From Tissierellia bacterium (GTDB lineage: Bacteria > Bacillota > Clostridia > Tissierellales > Tissierellaceae): a DNA stretch of 32,356 nucleotides. Both the position numbers and the translations under genes were made by a program. Each line of letters opens with the position of its first letter. Within the stretch, counting starts at the first letter, position 1. Below, one piece after another: positions 15,097-24,323 of this stretch. The notes beneath the pieces were generated by a model, which saw only the letters and a program-made list of their open reading frames with translations, was not told where the DNA came from and ran no database searches. The stretch is taken from assembly GCA_012521625.1 (NCBI GenBank), contig JAAYLY010000052.1, positions 1 through 32,356 on the forward strand, in the 5' to 3' direction.

Positions 15097-18000
15097 TTAT
15101 GACACCACCACATTGCCCTTTCCTAGTAGAGCCTCTAACTCCTTAATAGTATCTTCAAAATCACTATTAACCCATAGGGACCTATCTGCTATTAGGGTCT
15201 TCTTATCTTTTTCCAGATATAGGTAGACTGGAGTGTCCCCAGGGTTTTTCTTTAAAATTAAATTTATCCTATTAAAGATATCCTTATCCTTATCCCTTGT
15301 AATCTTTACATAAATCTTATCCAGATTTAATTTATTTAAGGCTGCAACCTTCTCACAGATGATCTTAGGCTCCTCTACTTCCGAGAAGCTTAACCTACCC
15401 TCTATGACCATCACCTCATCTTCATTTATGAGGTCATAGTATCTTTCATAGGTCTGTGGAAATACTATACACTCTATGGTTCCAAAGAAGTCCTCCAGGG
15501 TTATAAAGGCCATCATATTGTTATTCTTAGTTATTTTATTCTTCTTTTCTATAACTATACCACCAATCCTAATCCTCTGACCATCCCTTATATTTTGGAT
15601 TTCACCAGAAGTCTTATTAAACTCCTCATAGATGTGGGAGGTAGTTATGTTGGAGACCTTCTTTAATTCCTTCTCATAGGGTGCTAGGGGATGTCCCGAT
15701 ACATAGATGCCTAAGATCTCCTTCTCCATATTTAAGAGAATCCTCTGTGGAAATTCCTTTAAATCCGGTAAATTATCCTCCTTATCCACCTCCACGCTGT
15801 CAAAAAAGGAAAACTGTCCCTCTAAATTCTTCTTCCTGTCGGCATGGATTCCATCTATGATCTTTTCAAAAACGGCCAATAACTGTGCCCTATTGGCTCC
15901 CAGGCTATCCATGGCACCACATTTAATCAAGCTTTCCATAGCCCTCTTATTCATAGCAGTAGGGTCTACCCTTTCAATCCTTTCAACCAAGTCTGTAAAG
16001 CTGGTAAATTTACCTCCTTTTCTAGCCTTAACTATGGCAGTTATTAGGTTTTCCCCTACATTCTTTACTGCCGTTAGGCCGAAGCGGATCTTACCATTGG
16101 AGACGGTAAACTTATGGGAAGATTCGTTTATATCCGGTGGTAATACTTCTATGCCTAAGCGCTTACACTCTTGGATATAGAGTGAAACAGTGCTGGTACT
16201 ATTCATAACCGATGAAATTTGAGCTGCCATAAATTCCACTGGATAATAGTATTTTAACCAGGCAGTCCTATAGGCTATAACTGCATAAGCAGCTGAATGG
16301 GATTTATTGAAGGCATAGTTGGCAAAATCTATCATCAAATCATAAATCCTGTTAGCAGATGCCTCATCTACACCATTTCTTATGGCCCCAGGAATTATTA
16401 CATTCCCCTCCTCATCTTCCATACCGTAGATGAAGTGCTGTCTCTCCTGCTCCATGATATCCATCTTCTTCTTACCCATGGCCCGGCGGACTAAATCTGC
16501 TCTGCCTAGGGAGAAACCACCTATATCTCTTACTATCTGCATTACCTGCTCCTGATAGACTATACAGCCATAGGTTACGTCTAAAATACTCTCCAACTTA
16601 GGATGGATATAGCTGATTTTACTAGGGTCGTGCTTACATTCTACAAAGGTTGGAATCTGGTTCATAGGCCCTGGCCTAAATAGGGAGTTGGCCGCTATTA
16701 AGTCCTCAAAGACCGTTGGCTTTAACTCCTTAAGGAAGGCCCTCATACCTGCACTTTCAAATTGAAAGATGCCTAGGGTCTCTGCCCTTGCAAACATATG
16801 AAAGATATTAGGGTCATCGAAGTCGATCTGGTTGAAATCAACCTTTATACCATGATTTTCTTCAATTAGGCTTACAGCATCCCTGATAACAGTCAAGGTC
16901 CTTAAGCCTAGGAAGTCCATCTTCAACAGGCCCAACTCTTCCAGCTCTATCATATTAAATTGGGTGGATAGGGAATCTCCATTCCTCAGCAAGGGGACAT
17001 AGTTGGTTATGGGCTCCTTAGATATTACTACCCCGGCCGCATGGGTTGAAGTATGTCTAGGAAGGCCTTCCACCTTCATGGCATAATCTATTAGAAGGCG
17101 TATTTCTTCATTATTTTCATATTGGTCCCTAAGGGTTGGGTTAACATTCAAGGCCTTTTCGATGGTCATGCCCAATTCATTGGGTACCTGCTTAGCTATG
17201 AAGTCTACCTCCCCATAGGGCATATTTAAGGCCCTACCCACATCCCTAATGGCCCCCCTGGCCGCCATAGTACCGAAGGTAACTATCTGGGCTACCCGGT
17301 CGGCTCCATACTTCTCTATTACATATTGTATTACCTCTTCCCGCCTTTCGTAACAGAAATCTATATCAATATCTGGCATGGTAACCCTCTCTGGATTTAA
17401 AAACCTTTCGAAAAGGAGGCCATATTTAAGGGGGTCTATGTCTATTATGCCCAATCCATAGGATACGATGCTGCCTGCAGCAGAACCCCTACCAGGCCCT
17501 ACCATAATGCCGTTGTCCTTTGCAAACTTGATAAAGTCCCAAACTATTAAGAAGTAGTCCACATAGCCCATATCTACTATGGTCTTAAATTCATATTCGA
17601 ACCGTTCTCTAATTTCATCTGTAATCTCACCATACCTTTTCCTGAGACCTTCTAGGGTCAACTCCCTTAAGTAGGATTCATTGGTGTAACCTTCTGGGAC
17701 CTTATATTCTGGTAGGTGTAGGGTTGAAAAGTCCAGTTCCACATTGCATCTTTCGGCTATTTCTGCCGTATTCTCTAAGGCTTCCCTGTGGTTGGAAAAA
17801 AGCATAGCCATCTCTTGGGGGGATTTTAAGTAGAATTGGTCCGTAGGAAACCTCATCCTGTCCTCTTCATCTATGGTCTTGCCAGTTTGAATGCAGAGTA
17901 GGACGTCGTGGACCTTGGCATCTTCCCTCTTAAGGTAGTGGACGTCGTTGGTGGCCACTAGGGGGATGCCTGTCTCCTGGCTTATCCTAACTAGTAGTTC

Positions 18001-18567
18001 ATTGACCTGAACCTGCTCCTGAACCCCATGGTCCTGTAGCTCTAGGAAGAAATTACCCTTACCGAAGATAGCTTCATACTCCAGGGCCACCTCCTTAGCC
18101 CTATCATAATTATTATCCAATAAATGCTGTTGTACTTCACCACCAAGGCAGGCAGATAGGGCTATGATGCCCTTACTATACCTTCTTAGGATATCCTTGT
18201 CTACCCTAGGCTTATAGTAAAAACCGTTAACATAGCCTTCTGAGACTATCTTCATTAGATTTTGATAGCCTTCGTTATTCTCTGCCAATAGCACCAAATG
18301 GTACTGGTTCTTATCCTTAGGATCCTTTTCCGTATATTTGTTTAAAGCCATATATATTTCAGAACCTAATATAGGTTTTATATTCTGCCTCTTTGCCTCT
18401 TTATAAAATTCGATAATACCAAACATGGCTCCATGGTCGGTGATGGCTATGGCCTCCATGCCTAGCTCCTTTGTCCTAGATATTAACTCACCAATCCTGA
18501 TGGAGCCATCTAATAGGCTGAATTCCGTATGCACATGTAGGTGAACGAATCTATCATTTCTCGTCAT
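15097..18567 (-). CDS. dnaE: DNA polymerase III alpha subunit, DnaE type
   Basis: Replicative polymerase catalytic subunit. Domains in order are an N-terminal PHP domain (HLHVHTEFSLLDGS at about 9-22, metal-binding histidines), the polymerase core with catalytic aspartates in PDIDIDF (about 394-400) and GPGRGSAAGS (about 358-367), the tandem helix-hairpin-helix region, and a C-terminal OB fold (RIRIGGIVIEKK...) near 985-1060. Its 1156 residues and lack of the PolC exonuclease insert mark it as DnaE, which in Firmicutes works beside PolC on the lagging strand. The start is the ATG at 18567 with GGAGAGG upstream; an in-frame TTG at 18585 overlaps that site. It leads the DUF2007-like, pfkA, pyk run. 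Confidence 0.96.
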   Translation of the reverse strand: MTRNDRFVHLHVHTEFSLLDGSIRIGELISRTKELGMEAIAITDHGAMFGIIEFYKEAKRQNIKPILGSEIYMALNKYTEKDPKDKNQYHLVLLAENNEGYQNLMKIVSEGYVNGFYYKPRVDKDILRRYSKGIIALSACLGGEVQQHLLDNNYDRAKEVALEYEAIFGKGNFFLELQDHGVQEQVQVNELLVRISQETGIPLVATNDVHYLKREDAKVHDVLLCIQTGKTIDEEDRMRFPTDQFYLKSPQEMAMLFSNHREALENTAEIAERCNVELDFSTLHLPEYKVPEGYTNESYLRELTLEGLRKRYGEITDEIRERFEYEFKTIVDMGYVDYFLIVWDFIKFAKDNGIMVGPGRGSAAGSIVSYGLGIIDIDPLKYGLLFERFLNPERVTMPDIDIDFCYERREEVIQYVIEKYGADRVAQIVTFGTMAARGAIRDVGRALNMPYGEVDFIAKQVPNELGMTIEKALNVNPTLRDQYENNEEIRLLIDYAMKVEGLPRHTSTHAAGVVISKEPITNYVPLLRNGDSLSTQFNMIELEELGLLKMDFLGLRTLTVIRDAVSLIEENHGIKVDFNQIDFDDPNIFHMFARAETLGIFQFESAGMRAFLKELKPTVFEDLIAANSLFRPGPMNQIPTFVECKHDPSKISYIHPKLESILDVTYGCIVYQEQVMQIVRDIGGFSLGRADLVRRAMGKKKMDIMEQERQHFIYGMEDEEGNVIIPGAIRNGVDEASANRIYDLMIDFANYAFNKSHSAAYAVIAYRTAWLKYYYPVEFMAAQISSVMNSTSTVSLYIQECKRLGIEVLPPDINESSHKFTVSNGKIRFGLTAVKNVGENLITAIVKARKGGKFTSFTDLVERIERVDPTAMNKRAMESLIKCGAMDSLGANRAQLLAVFEKIIDGIHADRKKNLEGQFSFFDSVEVDKEDNLPDLKEFPQRILLNMEKEILGIYVSGHPLAPYEKELKKVSNITTSHIYEEFNKTSGEIQNIRDGQRIRIGGIVIEKKNKITKNNNMMAFITLEDFFGTIECIVFPQTYERYYDLINEDEVMVIEGRLSFSEVEEPKIICEKVAALNKLNLDKIYVKITRDKDKDIFNRINLILKKNPGDTPVYLYLEKDKKTLIADRSLWVNSDFEDTIKELEALLGKGNVVVS

Positions 18568-18619
18568 ATTTCTTGTCCTCTCCAATAATTCTACACTTTA
18601 TATTCTATCATAATTGGTA

Positions 18620-18647
18620 AAAAAATAAAGACTCTATAAAGAGTCTT
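18620..18647 (-). terminator. Intrinsic terminator of the nudix-whiA-HPr operon
   Basis: A 7-bp stem (18628-18634 with 18641-18647) with loop TATAAA is followed on the minus strand by TTTATTTTTTT. It lies about 50 bases past the HPr stop and just upstream of dnaE, so dnaE probably starts from its own promoter (an extended -10, TGATAGAAT, is visible shortly after). Confidence 0.82.
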
Positions 18648-18695
18648 AAACATCCTCTATTAAAGAAAGATCTTTGTACTAGAATCGATCTTCTA

Positions 18696-18965
18696 CTATT
18701 CAATTTCTTCAAATTCATTGGTAACCAATTCTGCTAAAGCTTTAATGGCTTCCTCCTCATCCCTTCCTCTGGCTACTATAGTAATCTCCTCACCATAAAA
18801 GGCTCCTAGGGACATGATACCGATGATGCTCTTACCGTTTACCTTCATACCCTGGTAGATGATTTCTATATCACTGTCGAACTTATTAGCTTCTTGAACA
18901 AATGCTGCTGCCGGTCTAGCATGTAATCCATCTTTATTTATTAATTTTACAGTTATCTTTTCCAT
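18696..18965 (-). CDS. HPr-family phosphocarrier protein at the crh position
   Basis: An 89-residue HPr protein. His15 (GLHARP) is the PTS phosphorylation site and Ser46 (NGKSIIG) is the site that HPr kinase phosphorylates. Both are present, so it can act in sugar phosphotransfer and, as Ser-P form, as a CcpA cofactor. In Bacillus the gene after whiA is crh, whose protein has Gln15; this copy keeps His, so it may be the main HPr. I start at the ATG at 18965, seven bases from GGAG; earlier ATGs at 18968 and 18971 overlap the whiA stop and are too close. It is the last gene of the NUDIX-whiA-HPr operon. hprK is in the same window. Confidence 0.93.
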   Translation of the reverse strand: MEKITVKLINKDGLHARPAAAFVQEANKFDSDIEIIYQGMKVNGKSIIGIMSLGAFYGEEITIVARGRDEEEAIKALAELVTNEFEEIE

Positions 18966-18967
18966 CA

Positions 18968-19918
18968 TCATTCTCCTTTCAAATCTTCAGCTATTTCTTC
19001 TATTTTCCTAAATCTATGATTAACTCCTGATTTACCTACAGGTGGGTCTAACATGGCGCCAATCTCCTTTAGGGTGGCTTCAGGGTTATTTAGCCTAGCC
19101 TCAGCCACATCCCTCAACTTCTTAGGTAGCTTATCCAAGCCCATGAACTTTCTAATCTTCTCAATATTTTCAATCTGCCTCATGGAGGCATCTATGGTCT
19201 TAGACAAATTTGCCGTCTCACAATTTACCAATCTATTAATATTATTCCTGACTTCCTTTAATACCCGAATATCTTCAAACTTCAGCAGGGCTTGATGGGC
19301 CCCCATGATATTTAAAAGATCTACTATCTGCTCTCCTTCCTTCAGGTAAACAACAAAGTTGTCCTTCCTGACAACGATTTTAGAGTTAAGGCCAAAGGAA
19401 TTTATTATATTACAAAGGTCTTGGCTGTGTTCCTCCGTATTAGTAACGTATTCAAGATGGTAGGCCTTTTCTGGATTGCTGATGGACCCACCACCCAGGA
19501 AGGAGGCCCTGATATAGGACCTTTTACAACACCTTCTATCTAAGATCTTATCAGCTACCTTATACTCTATATCAAAGAGATTTGCATTCTCATCCTTCAA
19601 AAAACCAACATCTAATAATAACTGCTTAGTTATATCATTATCCCTAATTACGATCAGATAGCTGTTATTCTTCTTAAGTTGTTTGTTCCGCCTTACCATT
19701 ACCTCGATATCGCCCTCATACATGTCCTTAAGGAAGGCAAATATCCTTCTGGCTATTGCTGCATTTTCCGTCGTAAACTTTATGTTAAACTTTTTCATAG
19801 GAGATATCTGAATCGTACCACACATCCTTACTAGGGCTGCTAGTTCAGATAGTTTACAGCAGTTTTCAGTAATGGTTAGCCTAGCTAGTTCATTTTTTGT
19901 AGTTGAAGAAAAGGACAT
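18968..19918 (-). CDS. whiA: DNA-binding protein WhiA
   Basis: A 316-residue WhiA: an N-terminal LAGLIDADG-type homing-endonuclease-derived domain (about 1-215; RIFAFLKDMYEGDIEV, RCCKRSYIRASFLGGGSI) without endonuclease function, and a C-terminal helix-turn-helix (ATLKEIGAMLDPPVGKSGVNHRFRKI at about 283-307). WhiA controls sporulation genes in Streptomyces and affects cell division and chromosome segregation in Bacillus. The ATG at 19918 follows AGGTGAT, which overlaps the NUDIX stop, so translation is coupled. The order NUDIX-...-whiA-HPr matches yvcI-rapZ-yvcK-whiA-crh except that rapZ and yvcK sit in another operon here. Confidence 0.95.
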   Translation of the reverse strand: MSFSSTTKNELARLTITENCCKLSELAALVRMCGTIQISPMKKFNIKFTTENAAIARRIFAFLKDMYEGDIEVMVRRNKQLKKNNSYLIVIRDNDITKQLLLDVGFLKDENANLFDIEYKVADKILDRRCCKRSYIRASFLGGGSISNPEKAYHLEYVTNTEEHSQDLCNIINSFGLNSKIVVRKDNFVVYLKEGEQIVDLLNIMGAHQALLKFEDIRVLKEVRNNINRLVNCETANLSKTIDASMRQIENIEKIRKFMGLDKLPKKLRDVAEARLNNPEATLKEIGAMLDPPVGKSGVNHRFRKIEEIAEDLKGE

Positions 19919-19922
19919 ACAA

Positions 19923-20339
19923 TCACCTCAAGTCATCTCCTATTATCTCTAAACCCTTCCTAATAATCTTCTTTTCATCCTCATACTTTGCCATCTCTAC
20001 TGCCTTATCCATATGGACGAATTTTGCGTCTATAAAACCTTCCTTCTTCTGGGGTTTACATTCCATACTGTGGGATTTCATTAAGTACCAGTGGACTGTT
20101 TTGGAAACCATTTCATCTTCCTTTAAATTTTTATAGTGGTAATTAACCTTACCTATATATTGAATTATTTCAGCTTTCACTCCCGATTCTTCCAACACTT
20201 CCCTTAAGGCGGCTGTATGAAGTCTTTCTCCAACTTCAACCCTTCCTTTAGGTAAGACCCAATCTCCATTAAACTTCCTTAACAATAAGAGCGCATTACC
20301 AAAGATCACCACACCTCCGGAGCTTAATTCACTTAACAT
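19923..20339 (-). CDS. NUDIX hydrolase (yvcI-like)
   Basis: A 138-residue nucleoside-diphosphate-X hydrolase. The full Nudix box is visible: Gly-x5-Glu-x7-REVLEESGV, within GRVEVGERLHTAALREVLEESGV (split here by residues about 40-62), the metal-binding REXXEE included. WVLPKGRVEVGE is the classic lead-in. The substrate is unknown; the yvcI locus homologue is also uncharacterised in detail. The start is the ATG at 20339, with AGGAG eight bases upstream; a GTG at 20357 would overlap that site. It heads the whiA-HPr operon from a promoter at 20396-20425 and is divergent from the M42 aminopeptidase. Confidence 0.9.
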   Translation of the reverse strand: MLSELSSGGVVIFGNALLLLRKFNGDWVLPKGRVEVGERLHTAALREVLEESGVKAEIIQYIGKVNYHYKNLKEDEMVSKTVHWYLMKSHSMECKPQKKEGFIDAKFVHMDKAVEMAKYEDEKKIIRKGLEIIGDDLR

Positions 20340-20395
20340 AGTACCAACTCCTGACACAAATTTCCTTACGTCCTACTTAAGCCTATATTATATCA

Positions 20396-20425
20396 ATTAT
20401 ACTATATTTTCGAACTATTTGTTAA
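20396..20425 (-). promoter_or_regulatory. SigA-type promoter of the nudix-whiA-HPr operon
   Basis: On the minus strand TTAACA (20420-20425) and TATAAT (20396-20401) are separated by 18 bases, placed about 55 bases upstream of the NUDIX start. Confidence 0.55.
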
Positions 20426-20441
20426 TATATTTTGTGCACTA

Positions 20442-20470
20442 ATGCAATATTAATTAAAATATAATATAAT
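20442..20470 (+). promoter_or_regulatory. Candidate promoter of the M42 aminopeptidase gene
   Basis: TATAAT at 20465-20470 follows a weak -35 (ATGCAA at 20442-20447) by 17 bases, about 37 bases before the ATG. An overlapping TATAAT at 20460-20465 is an alternative. The -10 box is good and the -35 is poor. Confidence 0.35.
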
Positions 20471-20506
20471 TAGGAAAAGTAGGTAAAACCTTAGAGGAGG
20501 AGACTT

Positions 20507-21535
20507 ATGAGAAAGTTTATATTCGAAAAATTAGAAGCCCTATTAAATATACCCAGTCCAACTGGGAATACTGAAAAGGCTATGGCCTTTGTAGAGGAAG
20601 AATTTAAGAGCCTAGGATTAGACACCGGGAGGAATAATAAGGGGGCATTAATAGCTAGCCTTAAGGGCTTAAATGATGAAAGGGAAGTTACCCTATCGGC
20701 CCATGTGGACACCCTAGGAGCTATGGTTAAGGAGATAAAACCCAATGGCCGTTTGAAGCTTACCCAATTAGGGGGCTATGTATGGAATACGGTGGAAGGA
20801 GAATATGTGGTCATTGAAACCCTAGAGGGTAAGGAATATACGGGCACCATTATATCTACTAAAGCCTCTGCCCATGTTTATGGAAAAGATGCCGATGAAG
20901 TGAAACGGGATATGGACAATATGGAGGTAAGGATAGACGAAAGAGTTAACTCAAAGGAAGATGTTTTAAAACTAGGCATAAATGTGGGAGATTTCGTCTA
21001 TTTAGATCCTAGAACAACCATTACCCCTTCTGGCTTTATTAAATCAAGACATCTTGATGATAAGGCCGGCGTAGTTTCCCTCCTAGCCATAGCCAAGCAC
21101 TTGGTGGAAAATAATATTACACCTAAATATACTACTAACTTCTTTATATCCAATTATGAAGAAGTAGGCCATGGGGCAAGTGCCTCCATTCCGGAAAAGA
21201 CCTTTGAATTTATAGCAGTAGATATGGCTGCACCAGGAGAAGGGCAAACTTCAGACGAGTACAGCGTAACCATATGTGCCAAGGACAGTTCCGGCCCATA
21301 TGATTATGAGCTTAGGAAGAGCTTGATAAATTTAGCCAAGGAGGCAGGTTTAAACTACAAGATAGACATCTACCCCTACTATGGCTCAGATGGTTCTGCA
21401 GCCCTAAGGTCAGGCCATGATATTAGGGTAGGCCTAATAGGACCAGGTGTAGACGCATCCCACTCCTATGAAAGAACCCATGTAGAAGCTATAGAAAATA
21501 CCATTAAGTTGGGAATCTTGTATTTAACAAGATAA
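20507..21535 (+). CDS. M42 family metallo-aminopeptidase
   Basis: A 342-residue cobalt- or zinc-dependent aminopeptidase of the M42 family (deblocking aminopeptidase / FrvX-like, often misnamed endoglucanase). Predicted metal and catalytic residues: His66 and Asp68 in SAHVDTLG, Asp184 in RHLDDKAG, Glu218-Glu219 in NYEEVGHG, Asp239 in AVDMA, and His319 or His325 near the C-terminus. Members form large self-compartmentalised dodecamers that trim peptides in the cytosol. GAGGAGG precedes the ATG. It is on the plus strand, inserted between the murB-PHP-rapZ-yvcK operon (convergent) and the NUDIX-whiA operon (divergent), and breaks a cluster that is contiguous in many relatives. Confidence 0.92.
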   Translation: MRKFIFEKLEALLNIPSPTGNTEKAMAFVEEEFKSLGLDTGRNNKGALIASLKGLNDEREVTLSAHVDTLGAMVKEIKPNGRLKLTQLGGYVWNTVEGEYVVIETLEGKEYTGTIISTKASAHVYGKDADEVKRDMDNMEVRIDERVNSKEDVLKLGINVGDFVYLDPRTTITPSGFIKSRHLDDKAGVVSLLAIAKHLVENNITPKYTTNFFISNYEEVGHGASASIPEKTFEFIAVDMAAPGEGQTSDEYSVTICAKDSSGPYDYELRKSLINLAKEAGLNYKIDIYPYYGSDGSAALRSGHDIRVGLIGPGVDASHSYERTHVEAIENTIKLGILYLTR

Positions 21536-21619
21536 AGATAATAAAACAAATGAAATTGCCATTTTAACTAAGCAAATTAATAATTAATTATTAATTATTA
21601 TATAGACATAAATAACACC

Positions 21620-21661
21620 AATAAGTCATTCTAAGCTGTTTAATGCTGGGAATGACTTATT
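21620..21661. terminator. Long-stem terminator between convergent M42 and yvcK genes
   Basis: A perfect 12-bp stem (21620-21631 with 21650-21661) with an 18-base loop is followed by TTTATATTG on the plus strand. It probably ends the M42 transcript, and could also end the yvcK transcript, though the minus-strand tail is less T-rich. An 18-base AT palindrome (21577-21594) lies just before it. Confidence 0.65.
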
Positions 21662-21674
21662 TTATATTGAAATT

Positions 21675-22703
21675 TTATTCCCTTCCTTTAAATTCTTTTC
21701 CCATCTCCATCTCGGCTATATCCATTAAGATCTGGCTTAGGCGGTCGTTGTCGTGCCTGATATAATTCTTCTTTACGTCCACTAAGTCATCTTCGATTAA
21801 CTTAATACCCTTAAGCCTTAAATACTCCCTATCCCTATCCGTAAGCAGGACTGGCATGGAACCATCTGTTATATAGTTATCCAAGGTCTCCTTAGGTATC
21901 TCATCCACATTGGCAATTACATAGTCCAGTAGGTCCTCTCTGCTATGGTCTAGGATGGCCTTAACATGTTCTAAAACCCCAAATCCATCGGTCTCTCCTG
22001 GCTGGGTCATTACGTTTGTTATATATACCTTGGGGGCCTTGGCATTGTAAATCTTATCTACTATGTTATTTACCAGTAAATTAGGTATGACAGAAGTATA
22101 TAGGCTACCTGGACCTAGTACTATAATGTCTGCTTCCTTAATGGCACAGAGGGTATCTTCCAAGGGGTTGGACTTTCTAGGGTTGATGTAGACCCTCTTT
22201 ATCCTACTACCACTTTCTATAACCGCCTTGGGAATCCTAGATTCCCCATGGACTATCTCCCCATTTTCCAGTTTAGCATAGAGCTGGACATCGTCCAGGG
22301 TCATGGGATAGACCTTACCGGTAATGGCTAGAACATTGCTAGCCTCCCTTACGGCCTTTTCAAAACTTCCACAGATTCCTACCATTGCAGCTATAAAGAG
22401 ATTACCAAAGCTCTGACCCTCCAAGCGGCCATTGTCGAACCTATATTGGAGCAACTTCTCCATTATAGGCTCCGTATTGGCCAAGGCCAGTAGGCAGGAC
22501 CTGATGTCTCCAGGAGCCAACATACCTAAGTCCTCCCTAAGGACACCGGAGCCTCCACCATCATCAGCTACAGTTACTATTGCCGTAATATTAGGGGTAT
22601 ACTTCTTGATACCCCTTAGTAGTATAGACAAGCCTGTCCCACCGCCAATGGCTACGACCTTAGGCTTATTACAAGCATCAATAATACACTTATTCTTATC
22701 CAT
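21675..22703 (-). CDS. yvcK: YvcK/CofD-family protein (gluconeogenesis factor)
   Basis: A 342-residue YvcK (CofD-like Rossmann fold). The N-terminal motif AIGGGTGLSILLRG and the block VTVADDGGGSGVLREDLGMLAPGDIRSCLLALA are the family hallmarks; LGPGSLYTSVIPNLL lies mid-protein. YvcK binds UDP-GlcNAc in Bacillus, is needed for growth on gluconeogenic carbon and affects cell shape through penicillin-binding protein placement. The ATG at 22703 has GGGGTAGGAAG upstream, overlapping the rapZ stop region. It is the last gene of the murB-PHP-rapZ-yvcK operon, as is usual. Confidence 0.95.
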   Translation of the reverse strand: MDKNKCIIDACNKPKVVAIGGGTGLSILLRGIKKYTPNITAIVTVADDGGGSGVLREDLGMLAPGDIRSCLLALANTEPIMEKLLQYRFDNGRLEGQSFGNLFIAAMVGICGSFEKAVREASNVLAITGKVYPMTLDDVQLYAKLENGEIVHGESRIPKAVIESGSRIKRVYINPRKSNPLEDTLCAIKEADIIVLGPGSLYTSVIPNLLVNNIVDKIYNAKAPKVYITNVMTQPGETDGFGVLEHVKAILDHSREDLLDYVIANVDEIPKETLDNYITDGSMPVLLTDRDREYLRLKGIKLIEDDLVDVKKNYIRHDNDRLSQILMDIAEMEMGKEFKGRE

Positions 22704-22713
22704 CTTCCTACCC

Positions 22714-23568
22714 CTATCTTTTAAGATCTCTATGATTTATGGTGGTCCTATGACCGTTGTTCTTAAGTATTTCCCCAATTTTATTGGCAATGGCCACTGA
22801 ACGGTGAAAGCCTCCTGTACAACCTATGCCTACAACTAGAAGGGTTTTGCCCTCATCGATATAATAGGGAATCAGAAATTCCAATAGGTCAATCACCTTA
22901 GATATAAAAATATTGGTCTGAGGCCATTTAAATACATAGTCCTGAACTTCCACATTCATACCCGATATGTCCTTTAATTCAGCTATATAATAGGGATTGG
23001 GTAAAAATCTAACGTCAAAAATCAGATCCCCATCCATTAACATGCCATTCTTAAAGCCAAAGGAAGTTACAGAAATAGTAATTCTCCTTCTTTCTCCACC
23101 TTCTAAAAAGATCTTGTAAATCTCTTCCTTCAGCATGCCGATGGTCAGTTTAGAAGTATCTATTATATAGTATGCCCTATCCTTTAATTCCTTTAAAATT
23201 ATCCTTTCCTTATTGATGCCATCAATGATGCTGCCCTCAGGAGTTAAAGGATGGGGCCTCCTTAATTCCTTAAACCTCTTTATTAAAACCTCATCGGCTG
23301 CATCTAAAAAGAGGATTTTATAACCTATGCCCTTCTGAACCAATTCCTCCAGGGAGCTGAAGAGATTGCCGAAGAATTCTCCTCCCCTTATATCAACAAC
23401 CACAGCAACCTTCTCCAAGGTCTTCTTAGATTCATAACAAAGCTCAGCGAATTTAGGTAATAATTGTGGTGGTAAATTATCCATACAATAATAACCCATA
23501 TCCTCCATAACCTTCATGGCTTGTGATTTCCCAGCTCCTGACATACCAGTAATTACTAAAAATTCCAA
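22714..23568 (-). CDS. rapZ: RNase adapter protein RapZ (nucleotide-binding, YvcJ)
   Basis: A 284-residue RapZ/YvcJ. The N-terminal P-loop is ITGMSGAGKSQAMK, with the nearby DNLPP motif. The C-terminal GIGCTGGFHRSVAIANKIGE, with histidine and arginine, is the sugar-phosphate-binding domain seen in the Escherichia coli protein. RapZ links cell-wall precursor (glucosamine-6-phosphate) levels to RNA turnover in E. coli; YvcJ hydrolyses GTP in Bacillus and affects competence. Placement with murB and yvcK agrees with a cell-wall link. Only 17 bases separate it from the PHP gene. Confidence 0.94.
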   Translation of the reverse strand: MEFLVITGMSGAGKSQAMKVMEDMGYYCMDNLPPQLLPKFAELCYESKKTLEKVAVVVDIRGGEFFGNLFSSLEELVQKGIGYKILFLDAADEVLIKRFKELRRPHPLTPEGSIIDGINKERIILKELKDRAYYIIDTSKLTIGMLKEEIYKIFLEGGERRRITISVTSFGFKNGMLMDGDLIFDVRFLPNPYYIAELKDISGMNVEVQDYVFKWPQTNIFISKVIDLLEFLIPYYIDEGKTLLVVGIGCTGGFHRSVAIANKIGEILKNNGHRTTINHRDLKR

Positions 23569-23585
23569 ACTATCACCACCTATAC

Positions 23586-24323
23586 CTATAGCCTTATATT
23601 CCTAATCCTCTCTAGAGGTAGCTTGGCTGCCTTAGCCCTTTCTAAGGCTACCCTTACCTCACCCACCTCTTCTGGCTTGTGGGCATCACTATTAACTACA
23701 AAATCCACATCTTCCTCCATAGCTATCCTAATACTTTCTACAGACAGCTGGCTATGTTTTGAATTTATCTCCAGTGCCGTTCCTACCTTAGCCGCTTCCC
23801 TGGCCAAGGCCCTTATGTCTACCCTGGCCTTTGAGCCAGGATGGGTAATAAAGTCAATCTTATACCTATTAATAGCCCTAACAAAGGCCTGGGTATTTAA
23901 TTCTATCATCCTCTCCCTACCCAGGGGCAGGACCTTAGATAGGGGGTTGCGGACATACATGCCAAAACTATCATAAAGACTATTGGGGATAATACCATAG
24001 TGGTAGCCCAATAGGAGGATATCTGTCATTTTAATCAAGTCCTCATCCATATCTATGGTCCCATCGTAGCCAATTAGATTGGCCTCTACCCCTAGTAGGA
24101 TCCTTATTCCCTTAGGGGCATATTCCTCATTTAGTCGATCTATCTCCCCCCTCATAAGGGGGATGTTTTTCTTTTTCACACCATAGAGGAAGTGACCAGG
24201 GCCATGGTCGCAGATGGCTATTTCTTTAAGGCCCTTTTTCAAGGCCGCTTCCACATTATCCCTAATGGTACCTTCCCCGTGGCTGTAGACCGTATGAGTA
24301 TGATAATCACCTATAAGTTCCAT
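23586..24323 (-). CDS. PHP-domain phosphoesterase (YcdX/HisK-like)
   Basis: A 245-residue PHP phosphatase with the metal-binding motif DYHTHTVYSHGEGT at the N-terminus, CDHGPGHF (about 38-45), EANLIGYDG, LLLGYHYG, THPGSKA and SDAHKPEEVG, covering the usual His/Asp/Glu metal ligands. Homologues are annotated as histidinol phosphatase or sugar-phosphate phosphatase of YcdX type; the substrate cannot be read. The ATG at 24323 overlaps the murB stop by one base (TGATG), with GGAGAGG upstream, so the genes are coupled. A gene of this family occurs between murB and rapZ in many Clostridia. Confidence 0.9.
   Translation of the reverse strand: MELIGDYHTHTVYSHGEGTIRDNVEAALKKGLKEIAICDHGPGHFLYGVKKKNIPLMRGEIDRLNEEYAPKGIRILLGVEANLIGYDGTIDMDEDLIKMTDILLLGYHYGIIPNSLYDSFGMYVRNPLSKVLPLGRERMIELNTQAFVRAINRYKIDFITHPGSKARVDIRALAREAAKVGTALEINSKHSQLSVESIRIAMEEDVDFVVNSDAHKPEEVGEVRVALERAKAAKLPLERIRNIRL

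Noticed and set aside
18660..18692. Small palindrome AAAGATCTTT and nearby GATCTT repeats after the HPr gene as a regulatory site
   Set aside because: It lies between a stop codon and that operon's terminator, and the repeats are short and imperfect.
21577..21600. AT-only palindromic stretch near the M42 terminator as a possible replication or recombination site
   Set aside because: Such runs are common by chance in this base composition, and no DnaA boxes or repeats accompany it.
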